Source: Eubacteriales bacterium
GTDB lineage: Bacteria; Bacillota; Clostridia; Oscillospirales; Oscillospiraceae
Assembly (NCBI GenBank): GCA_030531595.1
Contig: JAUNND010000015.1
Span: 3,184-37,625, forward strand
DNA length: 34,442 nt
Direction of reading: 5' to 3'
Positions 16,121-24,224 of the stretch are shown piece after piece (the stretch's first letter is position 1; every line of letters begins with the position of its first letter). Position numbers and translations under genes: made by a program. Under the pieces are notes generated by a model, which worked only from the letters and a program-made list of their open reading frames with translations, ran no database searches and was not told the origin of the DNA.

Positions 16121-16231
16121 CTTGTTCAGCGGCTCTTACAGCACAGCAGCGCGGCCACTACGCAGCGTTATATCGGCATAGAGCCTGAACGCATAGAAAA
16201 GGCGATTGAGGGACATATACGGCTGATATGA
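16121..16231 (+). pseudogene. relic of a tyrosine recombinase C-terminus
   Basis: An open frame of 36 codons with no start reads LVQRLLQHSSAATTQRYIGI then EPERIEKAIEGHIRLI and a stop. This is the C-terminal catalytic box of phage/transposon-type tyrosine recombinases, where H-x-x-x-x-TQ-x-Y supplies the last catalytic His/Trp position and the nucleophile Tyr. Everything upstream (the Arg and Lys boxes, the N-terminal domains) is missing; the structured repeat begins directly upstream. A GC hairpin (16237-16255) follows the stop. It suggests a former integrated element at this site. Confidence 0.65.
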
Positions 16232-16263
16232 AAAGAGGGGCGCGATTTGCGCCCCCTCAAAGT

Positions 16264-16427
16264 GTAGACAAAGTACCATCTCTGTCATTGCGAGACAGCG
16301 CGCACACTGTCGTGGCAATCCGTTTTCTCTTAAAAAATGCCGAAATTTCAACGTTTTTGAGATACGGATTCCCACACCAGTGACATCGGTCACTGGTGTG
16401 GAATGACAACTTTTGAGGTTTGTCTAC
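16264..16427. repeat. second repeat element with terminal inverted repeats
   Basis: GTAGACAAA (16264-16272) is inverted at 16419-16427. Inside are the segments CTGTCATTGCGAG and GTGGCAATCCG, which resemble dispersed intergenic repeats of many gut bacteria (from memory, not searched), and a 13-bp perfect hairpin CCACACCAGTGAC-ATCG-GTCACTGGTGTGG (16372-16401). No gene is supported in this interval on either strand. Confidence 0.55.
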
Positions 16428-16433
16428 GGTCTG

Positions 16434-16460
16434 AAGATGGGACAAATTGCCCCATCTTTT
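16434..16460 (+). terminator. terminator-like hairpin
   Basis: AAGATGGG (16434-16441) pairs with CCCATCTT (16451-16458) across a 9-nt loop, followed by a T-rich run. It sits after the repeat element with no intact gene upstream, so it is probably a leftover of a lost gene. From here to 16680 I see only another weak CGGAGG/CCTCCG hairpin with T-runs (about 16567-16610). Confidence 0.55.
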
Positions 16461-16680
16461 ATTTCTTTTCTTCATAGTAATCACATTTGCTTGAACTTCG
16501 ACATCTAATCAAATAATTCCCTGCTAACAAGCAAGAACATAAGCAGTTTTGAACTGCACTTTTCAAACGGAGGGAAGCCGCTGTTTTTTTAACTGAACCT
16601 CCGCTTTTTTAATCAGATGGGCGACACGCCTTTGTGCGGCCGATGGAAGCTTTTAATCATCAGACAATTTGTCAAAATGG

Positions 16681-16709
16681 TTGCTTTTTGCCGGTGAATT
16701 TGTTATTAT
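16681..16709 (+). promoter_or_regulatory. promoter of the FAD oxidoreductase operon
   Basis: TTGCTT (16681-16686) and TATTAT (16704-16709) are 17 nt apart, 36 bases before the start codon. Confidence 0.55.
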
Positions 16710-16744
16710 TGTCCAAATAGCAGCAATGTATAAGCCGGGGGAAA

Positions 16745-18295
16745 ATGATGAAAAAAGTAATTATAATCGGCGGAGGGCCTGCCGGACTGACAGCGGCCTA
16801 TGAACTTTTAAAAACAGAGGACGGATGGGACGTCACGGTTTTTGAGGAAAGCGATAGCTTCGGCGGTATTTCCAAAACCGTCAACTATAACGGAAACCGT
16901 ATGGATATGGGCGGACACAGGTTCTTTTCCAAGGCGCCTGAGGTCAATCAATGGTGGGAAGAAATGCTGCCGAGTCAGGGAAGCCCTTCCCGGGATGATA
17001 TTATGCTGAAAAGATGCCCGCCTCTCGCCGAAGGGGGTCCCGACCCGGAGACGGAAGACGCCGTAATGCTGACAAGACGCCGGGTGTCGAGAATATTCTT
17101 CGACGGGAAATTTTATGACTACCCCATTTCTCTCAAAGTCGAAACCTTTAAGAATATGGGCTTAAAGAAAACCGTGCAGTGCGGTTTCTCTTATCTCGGC
17201 GCCATGCTTCATAAGCTGCCGGAAGACAACCTTGAAAATTTCTATATCAACTCTTTCGGGAAACAGCTTTATTCCATGTTTTTTGAGTATTATACGCAGA
17301 ACCTGTGGGGACGCCATCCGAGTGAAATAGACGCCTCCTGGGGTGCACAGAGAACAAAGGGACTGTCCATATCAGGGATCATCAGGGATGTACTGGGCAA
17401 GGCGTTTCATTCAAAAAACAGAGAAGTGAACACGTCGCTTATTGAAGAATTTAAGTATCCGAAGCTCGGCCCGGGACAGCTTTGGGAAATTACCGCCGAA
17501 AGGATCCAAAATATGGGCGGCAGCATACACAAAAATACCAAAGTGCTTTCCCTTGAAAAAGACGGAAACAGGGTCGTGTCCGCTGCGTGCTCTGACGGCA
17601 AGGTCTATCCGTGCGACTATGTGATCTCCTCAATGCCGTTAAAGGATCTTGTCCTCGGAATGAATGATGTACCGTCTGAGATGCGGAGGATAGCGGAGGG
17701 ACTTCCGTACCGCGATTATATGACATTGGGCGTCCTTGTAAAAAAGCTTGCGCTGGAAAACAAAACCAATCTGAAAACGGTCGGAGACATTGTGCCGGAC
17801 TGCTGGGTATATGTTCAGGATCGCAGTGTAAAAATGGGCAGATTTCAGATATATAACAACTGGAGTCCCTATCTTGTCAAAGACCTTGAGAACACGGTGT
17901 GGGTAGGTCTTGAATATTTCTGCACCGAGGGAGATGCGTTCTGGGAGCAGAGTGAGGAAGAATTTGCAAAACTCGGTGTGGAAGAAATGGTGCGCATCGG
18001 TATTATCTCGGATGCCGGGCAGGTCATGGATACACATATGGAAAAAGTGAAAAAGGCATACCCGGCTTATTTTGATACATACGCCGAAATCGATACTCTT
18101 ACGGATTGGCTGAACACGATTGATAACCTCTTCTGCGTGGGACGCAACGGACAGCACCGATACAATAATCTGGATCACTCCATGATGACGTCCTTTGAGG
18201 CTGTAAAATGTATCCGTTCCGGCAGCAGCGACAAGTCGAAAATCTGGAATGTAAATACGGAAAAAGAGTATCATGAGGAAAAGCGTAACAGATAG
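16745..18295 (+). CDS. FAD-dependent oxidoreductase, amine-oxidase/UGM-like
   Basis: A 516-residue flavoprotein. The N-terminal Rossmann motif is [17 protein letters not shown] (GGGPAG at residues 9-14) with an acidic residue ending the second strand (VTVFEES), followed by the GG-x-S-(K/R)T and MGGHRFF segments typical of amine-oxidase-fold enzymes (COG1232-like). This family is often labelled UDP-galactopyranose mutase or protoporphyrinogen oxidase; neither label is proven here. The C-terminal [19 protein letters not shown] resembles the second FAD-binding segment. The start could be either of two adjacent ATGs; the GGGG before them is a modest SD. It leads a three-gene run with a membrane glycosyltransferase 16 bp downstream, which favours a role in cell-envelope glycan or lipid-linked sugar metabolism. 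Confidence 0.8.
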   Translation: MMKKVIIIGGGPAGLTAAYELLKTEDGWDVTVFEESDSFGGISKTVNYNGNRMDMGGHRFFSKAPEVNQWWEEMLPSQGSPSRDDIMLKRCPPLAEGGPDPETEDAVMLTRRRVSRIFFDGKFYDYPISLKVETFKNMGLKKTVQCGFSYLGAMLHKLPEDNLENFYINSFGKQLYSMFFEYYTQNLWGRHPSEIDASWGAQRTKGLSISGIIRDVLGKAFHSKNREVNTSLIEEFKYPKLGPGQLWEITAERIQNMGGSIHKNTKVLSLEKDGNRVVSAACSDGKVYPCDYVISSMPLKDLVLGMNDVPSEMRRIAEGLPYRDYMTLGVLVKKLALENKTNLKTVGDIVPDCWVYVQDRSVKMGRFQIYNNWSPYLVKDLENTVWVGLEYFCTEGDAFWEQSEEEFAKLGVEEMVRIGIISDAGQVMDTHMEKVKKAYPAYFDTYAEIDTLTDWLNTIDNLFCVGRNGQHRYNNLDHSMMTSFEAVKCIRSGSSDKSKIWNVNTEKEYHEEKRNR

Positions 18296-18310
18296 CTATT
18301 TTATAGAGAG

Positions 18311-19807
18311 GTGAGAAGTATTATTGACTCCGAAAAAGACAGATGGACGGATATAAAACTACCCAAAGTTTTTTTTATTATACTGCTTGTGCTGTATGCC
18401 GCGTTTCATATATACGTAATTCAATATCATGAAGCATGGCGCGACGAGGCTCAGGCGTGGACGATAGCAAAAAATACTTCTCTGAGAGAGATGTTTTCCC
18501 TCTTGAGCGTGGAGGGACATCCGGCACTCTGGTTTTTGTTTCTGCGTTTTTTTGCAAAGCTCGGCCTTTCTTATCCGTACATAAGTTATCTCAGCCTTGC
18601 CCTCATGACGGCAGCGCTGGCTCTGCTGTTTTTTAAGTCGCCTTTTCCCGATGTTGTCAAGTTCCTTCTGTCCCTCGGCGCGGTGTTCTTTTACTTTTAC
18701 TCTGTCGTTTCCCGCGTTTATGCCATGGTAGTCCTGATCGTCATTCTTTTAGCGGTGTATTGGCCGCAGAAATATGAAAAACCGATTTTGTACGGTATTC
18801 TTATCGCTCTGCTTTTCCAGACCCATATTGTGATGTCGGGCATGGCTATCGGACTCATGCTGTGTATGCTTATAAGATGCACAAAGAAGGAGTGGCGCAC
18901 AAAACGGCAGATCACAGGGACGGCCATAGCGTTTTTGAGTCTGTGTCTGCTGATCCTTGAGCTGCTCCCCGCAAAGGATGCTCCCGCATCGATATCGGTT
19001 TCCGTTAAAGATGTTTTAAGTCAACTGAATATACAGTCACTGTATACATCCCTGTGTGTGATCTACAGTTTGATTTTCCACAGTTTTTTTGAGTCTGTTC
19101 CTTTGCAGCTGAAAATGGCTCTCCTCCTTGCGGTAATAACGGCAGTTTTGGCGATCATAGTGATAAAGAAACAGTTTCCCCACTTATCGGAAGCGCTTTT
19201 CGTTTGGATATGCGGCTTAGGAGCCGTTATCATCATTGTCGGCTTCATATACAGCGGGACACGGGAGATGCATTTCCTCTGTCACCTTATCAGCCTTTTT
19301 GCGGCGTGGGCGATATACACGGATGCAAATGACCGAACGGTAAAAACGGTCGTTGCCTGCCTTGCGTGTGTCCTTTCTCTTATGACAACAAATATGTGGA
19401 TCGATATGGAAGTGTTTGACATAAGAAATGCCTATTCCGGCGCGAAAAGCATAAGTATCATGATCCGGGATGAATTGCCCGAAAACAGCGTTATTCTCGT
19501 AAATGATGAACCGTTTAATGTTTCGGCTCTCGCTTATACGGAAGCATACAGGGATGATATCCGACTTTATAATGTCGATACGGACGCGCCGTTTTCGTGC
19601 TATACGTGGAAGAGGGATCATCCGCCCAAAACGGCGGAGGATATTGAACAGCTCGTCGGTGAGGTGTTTCCGGAGCAAAAGAATATTTTTCTCCTGCTGT
19701 CTGACGGAGACAGCAGCGGAGATATAGCCGACAGCTATGAAATGACAGCGGAGACCCCGCCGGGATCTTTAGCGGATGAAAATTTCAGATTATTCAAAAT
19801 CAGATGA
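18311..19807 (+). CDS. multi-pass GT-C fold glycosyltransferase-like protein
   Basis: A 498-residue integral membrane protein. About nine to eleven hydrophobic segments fill residues 18-370, with a soluble C-terminal domain. Between the first two helices is HEAWRDEAQAW with the Asp-Glu pair (about residues 45-46) characteristic of GT-C transferases of the PMT/ArnT type, which use polyprenyl-phosphate sugars on the outer face. The substrate is unknown. Start problem: the frame opens with GTG at 18311, but the only purine-rich SD (GAGAGGTGAG) overlaps that codon, and no ATG or TTG occurs in frame before the catalytic loop. Either the GTG is used with poor spacing or an ATT at 18320/18323 is the start. 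Follows the FAD enzyme by 15 bp. Confidence 0.82.
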   Translation: MRSIIDSEKDRWTDIKLPKVFFIILLVLYAAFHIYVIQYHEAWRDEAQAWTIAKNTSLREMFSLLSVEGHPALWFLFLRFFAKLGLSYPYISYLSLALMTAALALLFFKSPFPDVVKFLLSLGAVFFYFYSVVSRVYAMVVLIVILLAVYWPQKYEKPILYGILIALLFQTHIVMSGMAIGLMLCMLIRCTKKEWRTKRQITGTAIAFLSLCLLILELLPAKDAPASISVSVKDVLSQLNIQSLYTSLCVIYSLIFHSFFESVPLQLKMALLLAVITAVLAIIVIKKQFPHLSEALFVWICGLGAVIIIVGFIYSGTREMHFLCHLISLFAAWAIYTDANDRTVKTVVACLACVLSLMTTNMWIDMEVFDIRNAYSGAKSISIMIRDELPENSVILVNDEPFNVSALAYTEAYRDDIRLYNVDTDAPFSCYTWKRDHPPKTAEDIEQLVGEVFPEQKNIFLLLSDGDSSGDIADSYEMTAETPPGSLADENFRLFKIR

Positions 19808-19828
19808 CCTTGACATGGGAGTGAAATC

Positions 19829-20665
19829 GTGAAAAAGAAGCTTTTTTTCTGTTTAGCTGTTTGTATGCTCCTTTCGGCCTCCGCTTCGGCAGCGGACGAC
19901 TGCGAAACCCTCGGTCATGATTGGCAGATGGATGCGGGTATACTCATCTGCTCCCGCTGCGGTGCGGTCGATGACAGTGAAGAACGCGCCGCCATTGAAA
20001 TGGCGGAGAGTAAAGCTCCGGATAACACGGAGTCATACGCCGCCCCTTCCGAACCGACCGGATTTTTTGAGGCTTCCGAAGCGGAAGAAGCCTCCGACGA
20101 GCCTGACTTTGAGAAATTCGGCATCGTACCGGACATGAAATACAAAGAGGTGTATCCCTTCACGACCGGTACGCGCGATATGAGCGCCCTCAGTACGACG
20201 GGCGATATCTCGGTGACGGAGTTCGGGGTACTGCCGGCGGATGAAGAGCACCCCGGGCGCGACGGCTATAATTGGTGCTATGTGCTGATGCAGTCGATGT
20301 TTTCGGACACGAACGCACGCACGAACGGCGTGAAGGTCATGGCGCTGTGCGACGATTATTACAATACACGGCTCCGCGGCACGACGCAGAGGCTTGACGC
20401 GGACGGATATAATGCCTACACCGTGATCTTCAACGGCGAGGAAGCGGAATGCCGCTACAAAAGGACAGGCATATGGAGCGATTGGATGACGGACGAGAGC
20501 GGGAAGCGGGTCATTATGTACAGCTGTATGTGGGAGCTTGAAATTCCGGAAGGCTACGACGGCACCGTCGTCGGACTTTACTCGTCCGATGTCGACTGGG
20601 AGGACGGGGCGTATATCGATGAAGTGTACTCACCGGAGAGTTTCAGACTGTTCCGCGTGAGCTGA
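19829..20665 (+). CDS. secreted protein with N-terminal zinc-ribbon-like motif
   Basis: A 278-residue exported protein I cannot assign to a family. Signal peptide MKKKLFFCLAVCMLLSASASA is followed directly by C-x4-H-D-W...C-x-x-C-G, the short Cys/His knuckle (CETLGHDW...ICSRCGAV) seen repeatedly in clostridial extracellular proteins. An acidic low-complexity stretch follows (about residues 50-95), then a beta-rich domain (FGIVPDMKYKEVYPFTTGTRDMS; EGYDGTVVGLYSSDVDWEDG). The start is GTG at 19829, supported by GGGAG seven bases upstream. It lies 22 bp after the glycosyltransferase and is probably the last gene of that operon; no terminator is obvious before the EF-G promoter. Confidence 0.78.
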   Translation: MKKKLFFCLAVCMLLSASASAADDCETLGHDWQMDAGILICSRCGAVDDSEERAAIEMAESKAPDNTESYAAPSEPTGFFEASEAEEASDEPDFEKFGIVPDMKYKEVYPFTTGTRDMSALSTTGDISVTEFGVLPADEEHPGRDGYNWCYVLMQSMFSDTNARTNGVKVMALCDDYYNTRLRGTTQRLDADGYNAYTVIFNGEEAECRYKRTGIWSDWMTDESGKRVIMYSCMWELEIPEGYDGTVVGLYSSDVDWEDGAYIDEVYSPESFRLFRVS

Positions 20666-20699
20666 ACGGTACACGCCGTAAATTTCGTAAAAATAATTG

Positions 20700-20729
20700 T
20701 TGCAAACAGGTATATACATAGTGTATAAT
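20700..20729 (+). promoter_or_regulatory. promoter of the EF-G-like gene
   Basis: TTGCAA (20700-20705) and TATAAT (20724-20729) with an 18-nt spacer, leaving a leader of about 65 nt before the ATG at 20800. SD GAGAGGA at 20784-20790. Confidence 0.65.
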
Positions 20730-20799
20730 AAATCGGAAATGCTGAAAAATTATATTTCACATATTTAGTACACTTAATTGACAGAGAGGAAGCAAACAC

Positions 20800-22812
20800 A
20801 TGGAAACCAAAAACATCCGCAACATTGCCCTGCTGGGTCACGGCAATAACGGCAAGACAAGCCTTGCCGAGAGTATGCTCTACGTTACCGGTGCTATCGA
20901 CCGTATGGGTAAGGTAGCCGACGGTACCACCGTCTGCGACAATGATGCAGAAGAAAAAGCCCGTCAGATCACTATTTCTACCGCTATTGCTCCCGTAAGC
21001 TTCGGCGGCTGCAAAATCAACGTACTTGACTGCCCCGGTTACTTTGACTTTGTGGGCGATGTTCTCTGCTCTCTCCGCGCTGTCGAAGCCGGCGTTATCG
21101 TCGCTTCCGCCAAGGACTGCGGTGAGTCCCTGCCCGTAGGCGCACAGCGCTCCTGGAATTACCTCAAGAATGCGGGTCTGCCCGTTATGTTCGCTATCTC
21201 CAAGTGCAACGAGGAGCACGGCGATTACTTCAAGGCATTAGAGACCATCAAGGGCAAGTACGGCTCCATCGTCTGCCCCGTCACCATTCCCACCTCCGAC
21301 GGTAAGGGCGTTATCGACCTTGTCCACAATGTCGCCTACATGACCAACGGCGCCAAGTTCACCAAGGGCGATGTCCCCGCAGCCGATGCCGGCAAGGCCG
21401 AAGACCTCCGCGCAGAGCTGATGGAAGCCGCCGCCGGTGCAACCGAAGAGCTCATGGAAAAGTTCTTTGACACCATGGAGCTCGACGAGGCCGATATCAT
21501 CGAAGGTCTCAAGGTCGGCGTGAAGGAGCGCACCGTCGTTCCCGTGTTCGCATCCGACGCTATGACCAACGTCGGCACTGCCGCCATGCTCCAGGGCATC
21601 TGCGACTACTGCCCCGTTCCCGAAGAAAAGAACGACTGCACCCTCGGTTTTGTCTTCAAGACCGTTTCCGATAAGTTCGGCAAGTTCAGCTTTGTCAAGG
21701 TCCTCTCCGGCAAGGTCGCTTCCGGTATGTCTCTCAAGAACGTCCGCGCCTCCTCCAACGACAAGCTCGGCCGTCTCTACACTATGACCGGCAAGAACAG
21801 CACCGAAGTTACCGACGCCTGCTGCGGCGACATCGTTGCCATCGGCAAGATGGATTGGAAGACCGGCGACACCGTTACCGATTCCAAGGAAGATATCGAG
21901 CTTCCCGCCATCGAGATCCCCGAACCCTGCTACTCCATGTGCATCGCTCCCAAGACCAAGGGTCAGGACGATAAGGTCGCAGGCGGTCTTGCAAAGCTGG
22001 GCGAAGAAGATATCTCCTTCACTCTCGTCAACAATGCCGAGACTCACCAGATGGTCATCTCCGGCGCAGGCGACATTCAGGTCGGCGTTCTCTGCTCCAA
22101 GCTGAAAAACCTCTACAACGTCGAGACCGAGCTTAAGCCCGCCCGTGTTGCTTACCGTGAAAAGATCAAGGGCAAGGTCGAAGCCCACGGCCGTCATAAG
22201 AAGCAGTCCGGCGGTTCCGGCCAGTTCGGTGATGTTTGGATCCGTTTCGAGCCTCAGGAAGAGCAGGACGATATGATCTTCGCCGAGGAAGTCTTCGGCG
22301 GCTCCGTCCCCAAGAACTTCTTCCCCTCCGTTGAAAAGGGTCTGCGCAACGCAGTTGTCAAGGGCGTTCTCGCCGGCTATCCTCTGGTCGGTCTGAAGGC
22401 CACTCTGTACGACGGCTCTTACCACCCCGTCGACTCCAACGATATGGCATTCCAGACGGCTGCACGTCTTGCATACCAGGACGGTATCCCCAAGGCAAAG
22501 CCCACCATCCTTGAGCCTATCGGACAGCTCTTCGTCACCATTCCCGACGAGTATCAGGGCGCCATCATCGGCGACATCAACTCCAAGCGCCGCGGCACCA
22601 TGATGGGCTCCATGCCCGCCGATGACGGTATGACCACCATCGAGGCGGAAGTCCCCATGGCGGAAATGACCACCTACACCATCGACCTGCGCTCCATGAC
22701 TCAGGGCGCCGGCTCCTTCACCTGCAAGTTCGTCCGTTACGAGGAAGCCCCCGGCAACGTACAGCAGAAGGTCATCGAGGAAGCCAAGGCTCTGGCGGAA
22801 GCAGAAGCCTAA
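20800..22812 (+). CDS. elongation factor G paralogue (EF-G2-like)
   Basis: A 670-residue translational GTPase of EF-G architecture: G domain, domain II (CTLGFVFKTVSDKFGKFSFVKVLSG), domains III-V with GQFGDVWIRFEP and a C-terminal MTQGAGSFTCKFVRYEEAP. It resembles the EF-G-2 class rather than canonical FusA (about 690 residues). G1 is GHGNNGKT (13-20). G3 is DCPGYFDF, with Tyr81 where the catalytic His is usual. G4 is SKCN (134-137) instead of NKxD. The Tyr is shared with Thermus EF-G-2; the altered G4 may weaken guanine specificity. Whether a canonical fusA exists elsewhere is unknown. Codon use is unusually C-ending (CCC, GTC, ATC, AAG), implying high expression. Confidence 0.88.
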   Translation: METKNIRNIALLGHGNNGKTSLAESMLYVTGAIDRMGKVADGTTVCDNDAEEKARQITISTAIAPVSFGGCKINVLDCPGYFDFVGDVLCSLRAVEAGVIVASAKDCGESLPVGAQRSWNYLKNAGLPVMFAISKCNEEHGDYFKALETIKGKYGSIVCPVTIPTSDGKGVIDLVHNVAYMTNGAKFTKGDVPAADAGKAEDLRAELMEAAAGATEELMEKFFDTMELDEADIIEGLKVGVKERTVVPVFASDAMTNVGTAAMLQGICDYCPVPEEKNDCTLGFVFKTVSDKFGKFSFVKVLSGKVASGMSLKNVRASSNDKLGRLYTMTGKNSTEVTDACCGDIVAIGKMDWKTGDTVTDSKEDIELPAIEIPEPCYSMCIAPKTKGQDDKVAGGLAKLGEEDISFTLVNNAETHQMVISGAGDIQVGVLCSKLKNLYNVETELKPARVAYREKIKGKVEAHGRHKKQSGGSGQFGDVWIRFEPQEEQDDMIFAEEVFGGSVPKNFFPSVEKGLRNAVVKGVLAGYPLVGLKATLYDGSYHPVDSNDMAFQTAARLAYQDGIPKAKPTILEPIGQLFVTIPDEYQGAIIGDINSKRRGTMMGSMPADDGMTTIEAEVPMAEMTTYTIDLRSMTQGAGSFTCKFVRYEEAPGNVQQKVIEEAKALAEAEA

Positions 22813-22832
22813 TAAAACAAACAACCGATTAG

Positions 22833-22855
22833 TGGCGGGCTTATTAAGCCCGCCA
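22833..22855. terminator. stem-loop after the EF-G-like gene
   Basis: TGGCGGGCTT (22833-22842) pairs perfectly with AAGCCCGCCA (22846-22855) around a 3-nt loop. No T-tract follows, so it may be a weak terminator, a 3'-stabilising hairpin, or a partial read-through point into the next gene, whose SD is only 17 bases downstream. Confidence 0.5.
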
Positions 22856-22884
22856 TTGAAGCATAATCTACGGAGGGAGAGACC

Positions 22885-23718
22885 TTGAAAAATTCGGCGC
22901 TTAAAAATGTGATATGGGCAATGAGCATCATTGTGTGTCTTATCGCAGTGATCGTGGGGCTGCTCATAGCCTCCGTAAACCGCTACAACGGTTCCGGATT
23001 TGACAAAGAGGTCGATCTGCACATGAAAAACAGCTCTGCCTCCGGCGTCGTTCAGCTCACGGCGGGCGATATGCCCGACGGTGCCTCACTGAAATCTCTG
23101 GGCGAGACCGCCGACGCGGGCATGGAGTATATAGACAAGCTCACATTTCTCTGTGACAGCTCAGTTATCGGTATGCGCGATTACGGTCTGCTTTCCGGCG
23201 GCAAGGACACCTATCAGGTCTGGGGTACGAACTCCGGGACTCTGAAAATATCCGAAATAACATCGACCGATATCAAATATCCCTCAGACGGTTCACTTAT
23301 CTCCATTGCCGATTCCGCGATGATCGCAAAGCCGCCGATCCTTGTCATCTGCGTCGGGCAGGACGGACTTGCCGGCAGTGATGAGAATAATTTCAAGACC
23401 AATTATACCATGCTTATCAACTCGATCATGTCGGGCAGTCCCGATACACAGATCATCTGCTGCTCCATAAGCTCAGTTACCGAGAACTACACGGGCCCCG
23501 ACGGATTAACGGCGGAGCTTATCCGCTCGGCAAACAAATGGATCGAAGAAGTCTGCATGAGCACGGGAGTTTACTACTGCAACGCTGCCCACAGTGTTGA
23601 CAACGGCTACGGCTATGTCCACGGCACCTTCCTTTCCACGAACGGAAAGACATTGAACTCCACCGGCATCAGCGAGTTTATCAGCTATCTGAGAACTCAC
23701 GCGCTGGGCGGAATATAG
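22885..23718 (+). CDS. membrane-anchored SGNH-hydrolase-like protein, degenerate
   Basis: A 277-residue protein: one N-terminal membrane helix (about residues 10-31), a linker, then an SGNH/GDSL-like domain. The blocks can be recognised but are altered. FLCDSSVIGM replaces FxGDS(I/V)T, so Ser is kept and Gly lost. VICVGQDGLAG replaces GTN-G. LSTNGKTLNSTGISEFISYLRTHA replaces the usual DGIHLN-x-x-G, so the catalytic Asp and His positions are Asn and Thr. It therefore probably lacks esterase activity. The relatives act on envelope glycans. The start is TTG at 22885, well supported by GGAGG eight bases upstream. It follows the EF-G gene with only a hairpin between. Confidence 0.78.
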   Translation: MKNSALKNVIWAMSIIVCLIAVIVGLLIASVNRYNGSGFDKEVDLHMKNSSASGVVQLTAGDMPDGASLKSLGETADAGMEYIDKLTFLCDSSVIGMRDYGLLSGGKDTYQVWGTNSGTLKISEITSTDIKYPSDGSLISIADSAMIAKPPILVICVGQDGLAGSDENNFKTNYTMLINSIMSGSPDTQIICCSISSVTENYTGPDGLTAELIRSANKWIEEVCMSTGVYYCNAAHSVDNGYGYVHGTFLSTNGKTLNSTGISEFISYLRTHALGGI

Positions 23719-23727
23719 TAAACAATG

Positions 23728-23761
23728 AAAAAATCCTTTCCCGTATCGGAAAGGATTTTTT
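23728..23761. terminator. bidirectional terminator
   Basis: AAAAAATCCTTTCC (23728-23741) pairs perfectly with its complement at 23748-23761 around a 6-nt loop, with A- and T-runs on the two sides. It lies between convergent genes and can serve both. Confidence 0.92.
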
Positions 23762-23764
23762 CGT

Positions 23765-24112
23765 TTAACCGTGCTGCTTTGCTATTCTGATAATGACGGT
23801 GGCCTCCTGCGATACGTTTCCGTCCCCGTCCTTTACGCGAAAACCGAAATAGTCCCTGCCTCGGCGGTTCGGGTGCGGCGTGTAGCGGTAATATCCGTCG
23901 CCGTCAACAGTCAGCTCGCCTTTTACCGGCTGTGTCGTCACATAAAAGGTGACGTCCTTTCCGTCGCCGTCGGCGTGAAGCGAACCGAAAGCAGGGGTGT
24001 TGACAAGGGTATATATTTCAAGGTTTTCGGCTGTCGGCAGCGCATATGCCACTGATGTTACGGCAAATGTAAAGATAAGCGGGATCAATAGAAATAGTAT
24101 TTTTCTGCTCAT
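23765..24112 (-). CDS. secreted single Ig-like (cadherin-like) domain protein
   Basis: A 115-residue exported protein: signal peptide MSRKILFLLIPLIFTFAVTSVAYA, then one Ig-like/cadherin-like module of the tandem-95 type (PVKGELTVDGDGYYRYTPHPNRRGRDYFGFRVKDGDGN-x-SQEATVIIRI). Such modules usually occur in long arrays in adhesins; here it stands alone, with no anchor and no catalytic domain. Conserved features are the YxYTPxxNxxGxDxFxFxVxDGxG strand pattern. SD GAGGTGA precedes the ATG. Monocistronic, sharing a bidirectional terminator with the upstream convergent gene. Function unknown; it may be a scaffold or a binding partner. Confidence 0.8.
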   Translation of the reverse strand: MSRKILFLLIPLIFTFAVTSVAYALPTAENLEIYTLVNTPAFGSLHADGDGKDVTFYVTTQPVKGELTVDGDGYYRYTPHPNRRGRDYFGFRVKDGDGNVSQEATVIIRIAKQHG

Positions 24113-24224
24113 ATTTTCACCTCAGACATATTCTGCGCTTTTTTATGATGAAAATACAATTTTATGTTTACGAAAGCAGCGTCATTGTGATATGATGTAG
24201 AAAATTTCTCCGGAGGTCCTGTAT

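Noticed and set aside
15990-16427. CRISPR-like array
   Set aside because: The repeats are inverted, not direct, have no regular spacers, and no cas genes are present.
16257-16484. Minus-strand open frame of 75 codons in the repeat region
   Set aside because: It is built from the repeat element and its hairpin, with no SD and no domain.
21238-23022. Long minus-strand open frame of 594 codons opposite the EF-G-like gene
   Set aside because: It mirrors the strongly biased codons of EF-G, is low-complexity Gly/Leu/Asp-rich, lacks a recognisable domain and has no SD-supported start.
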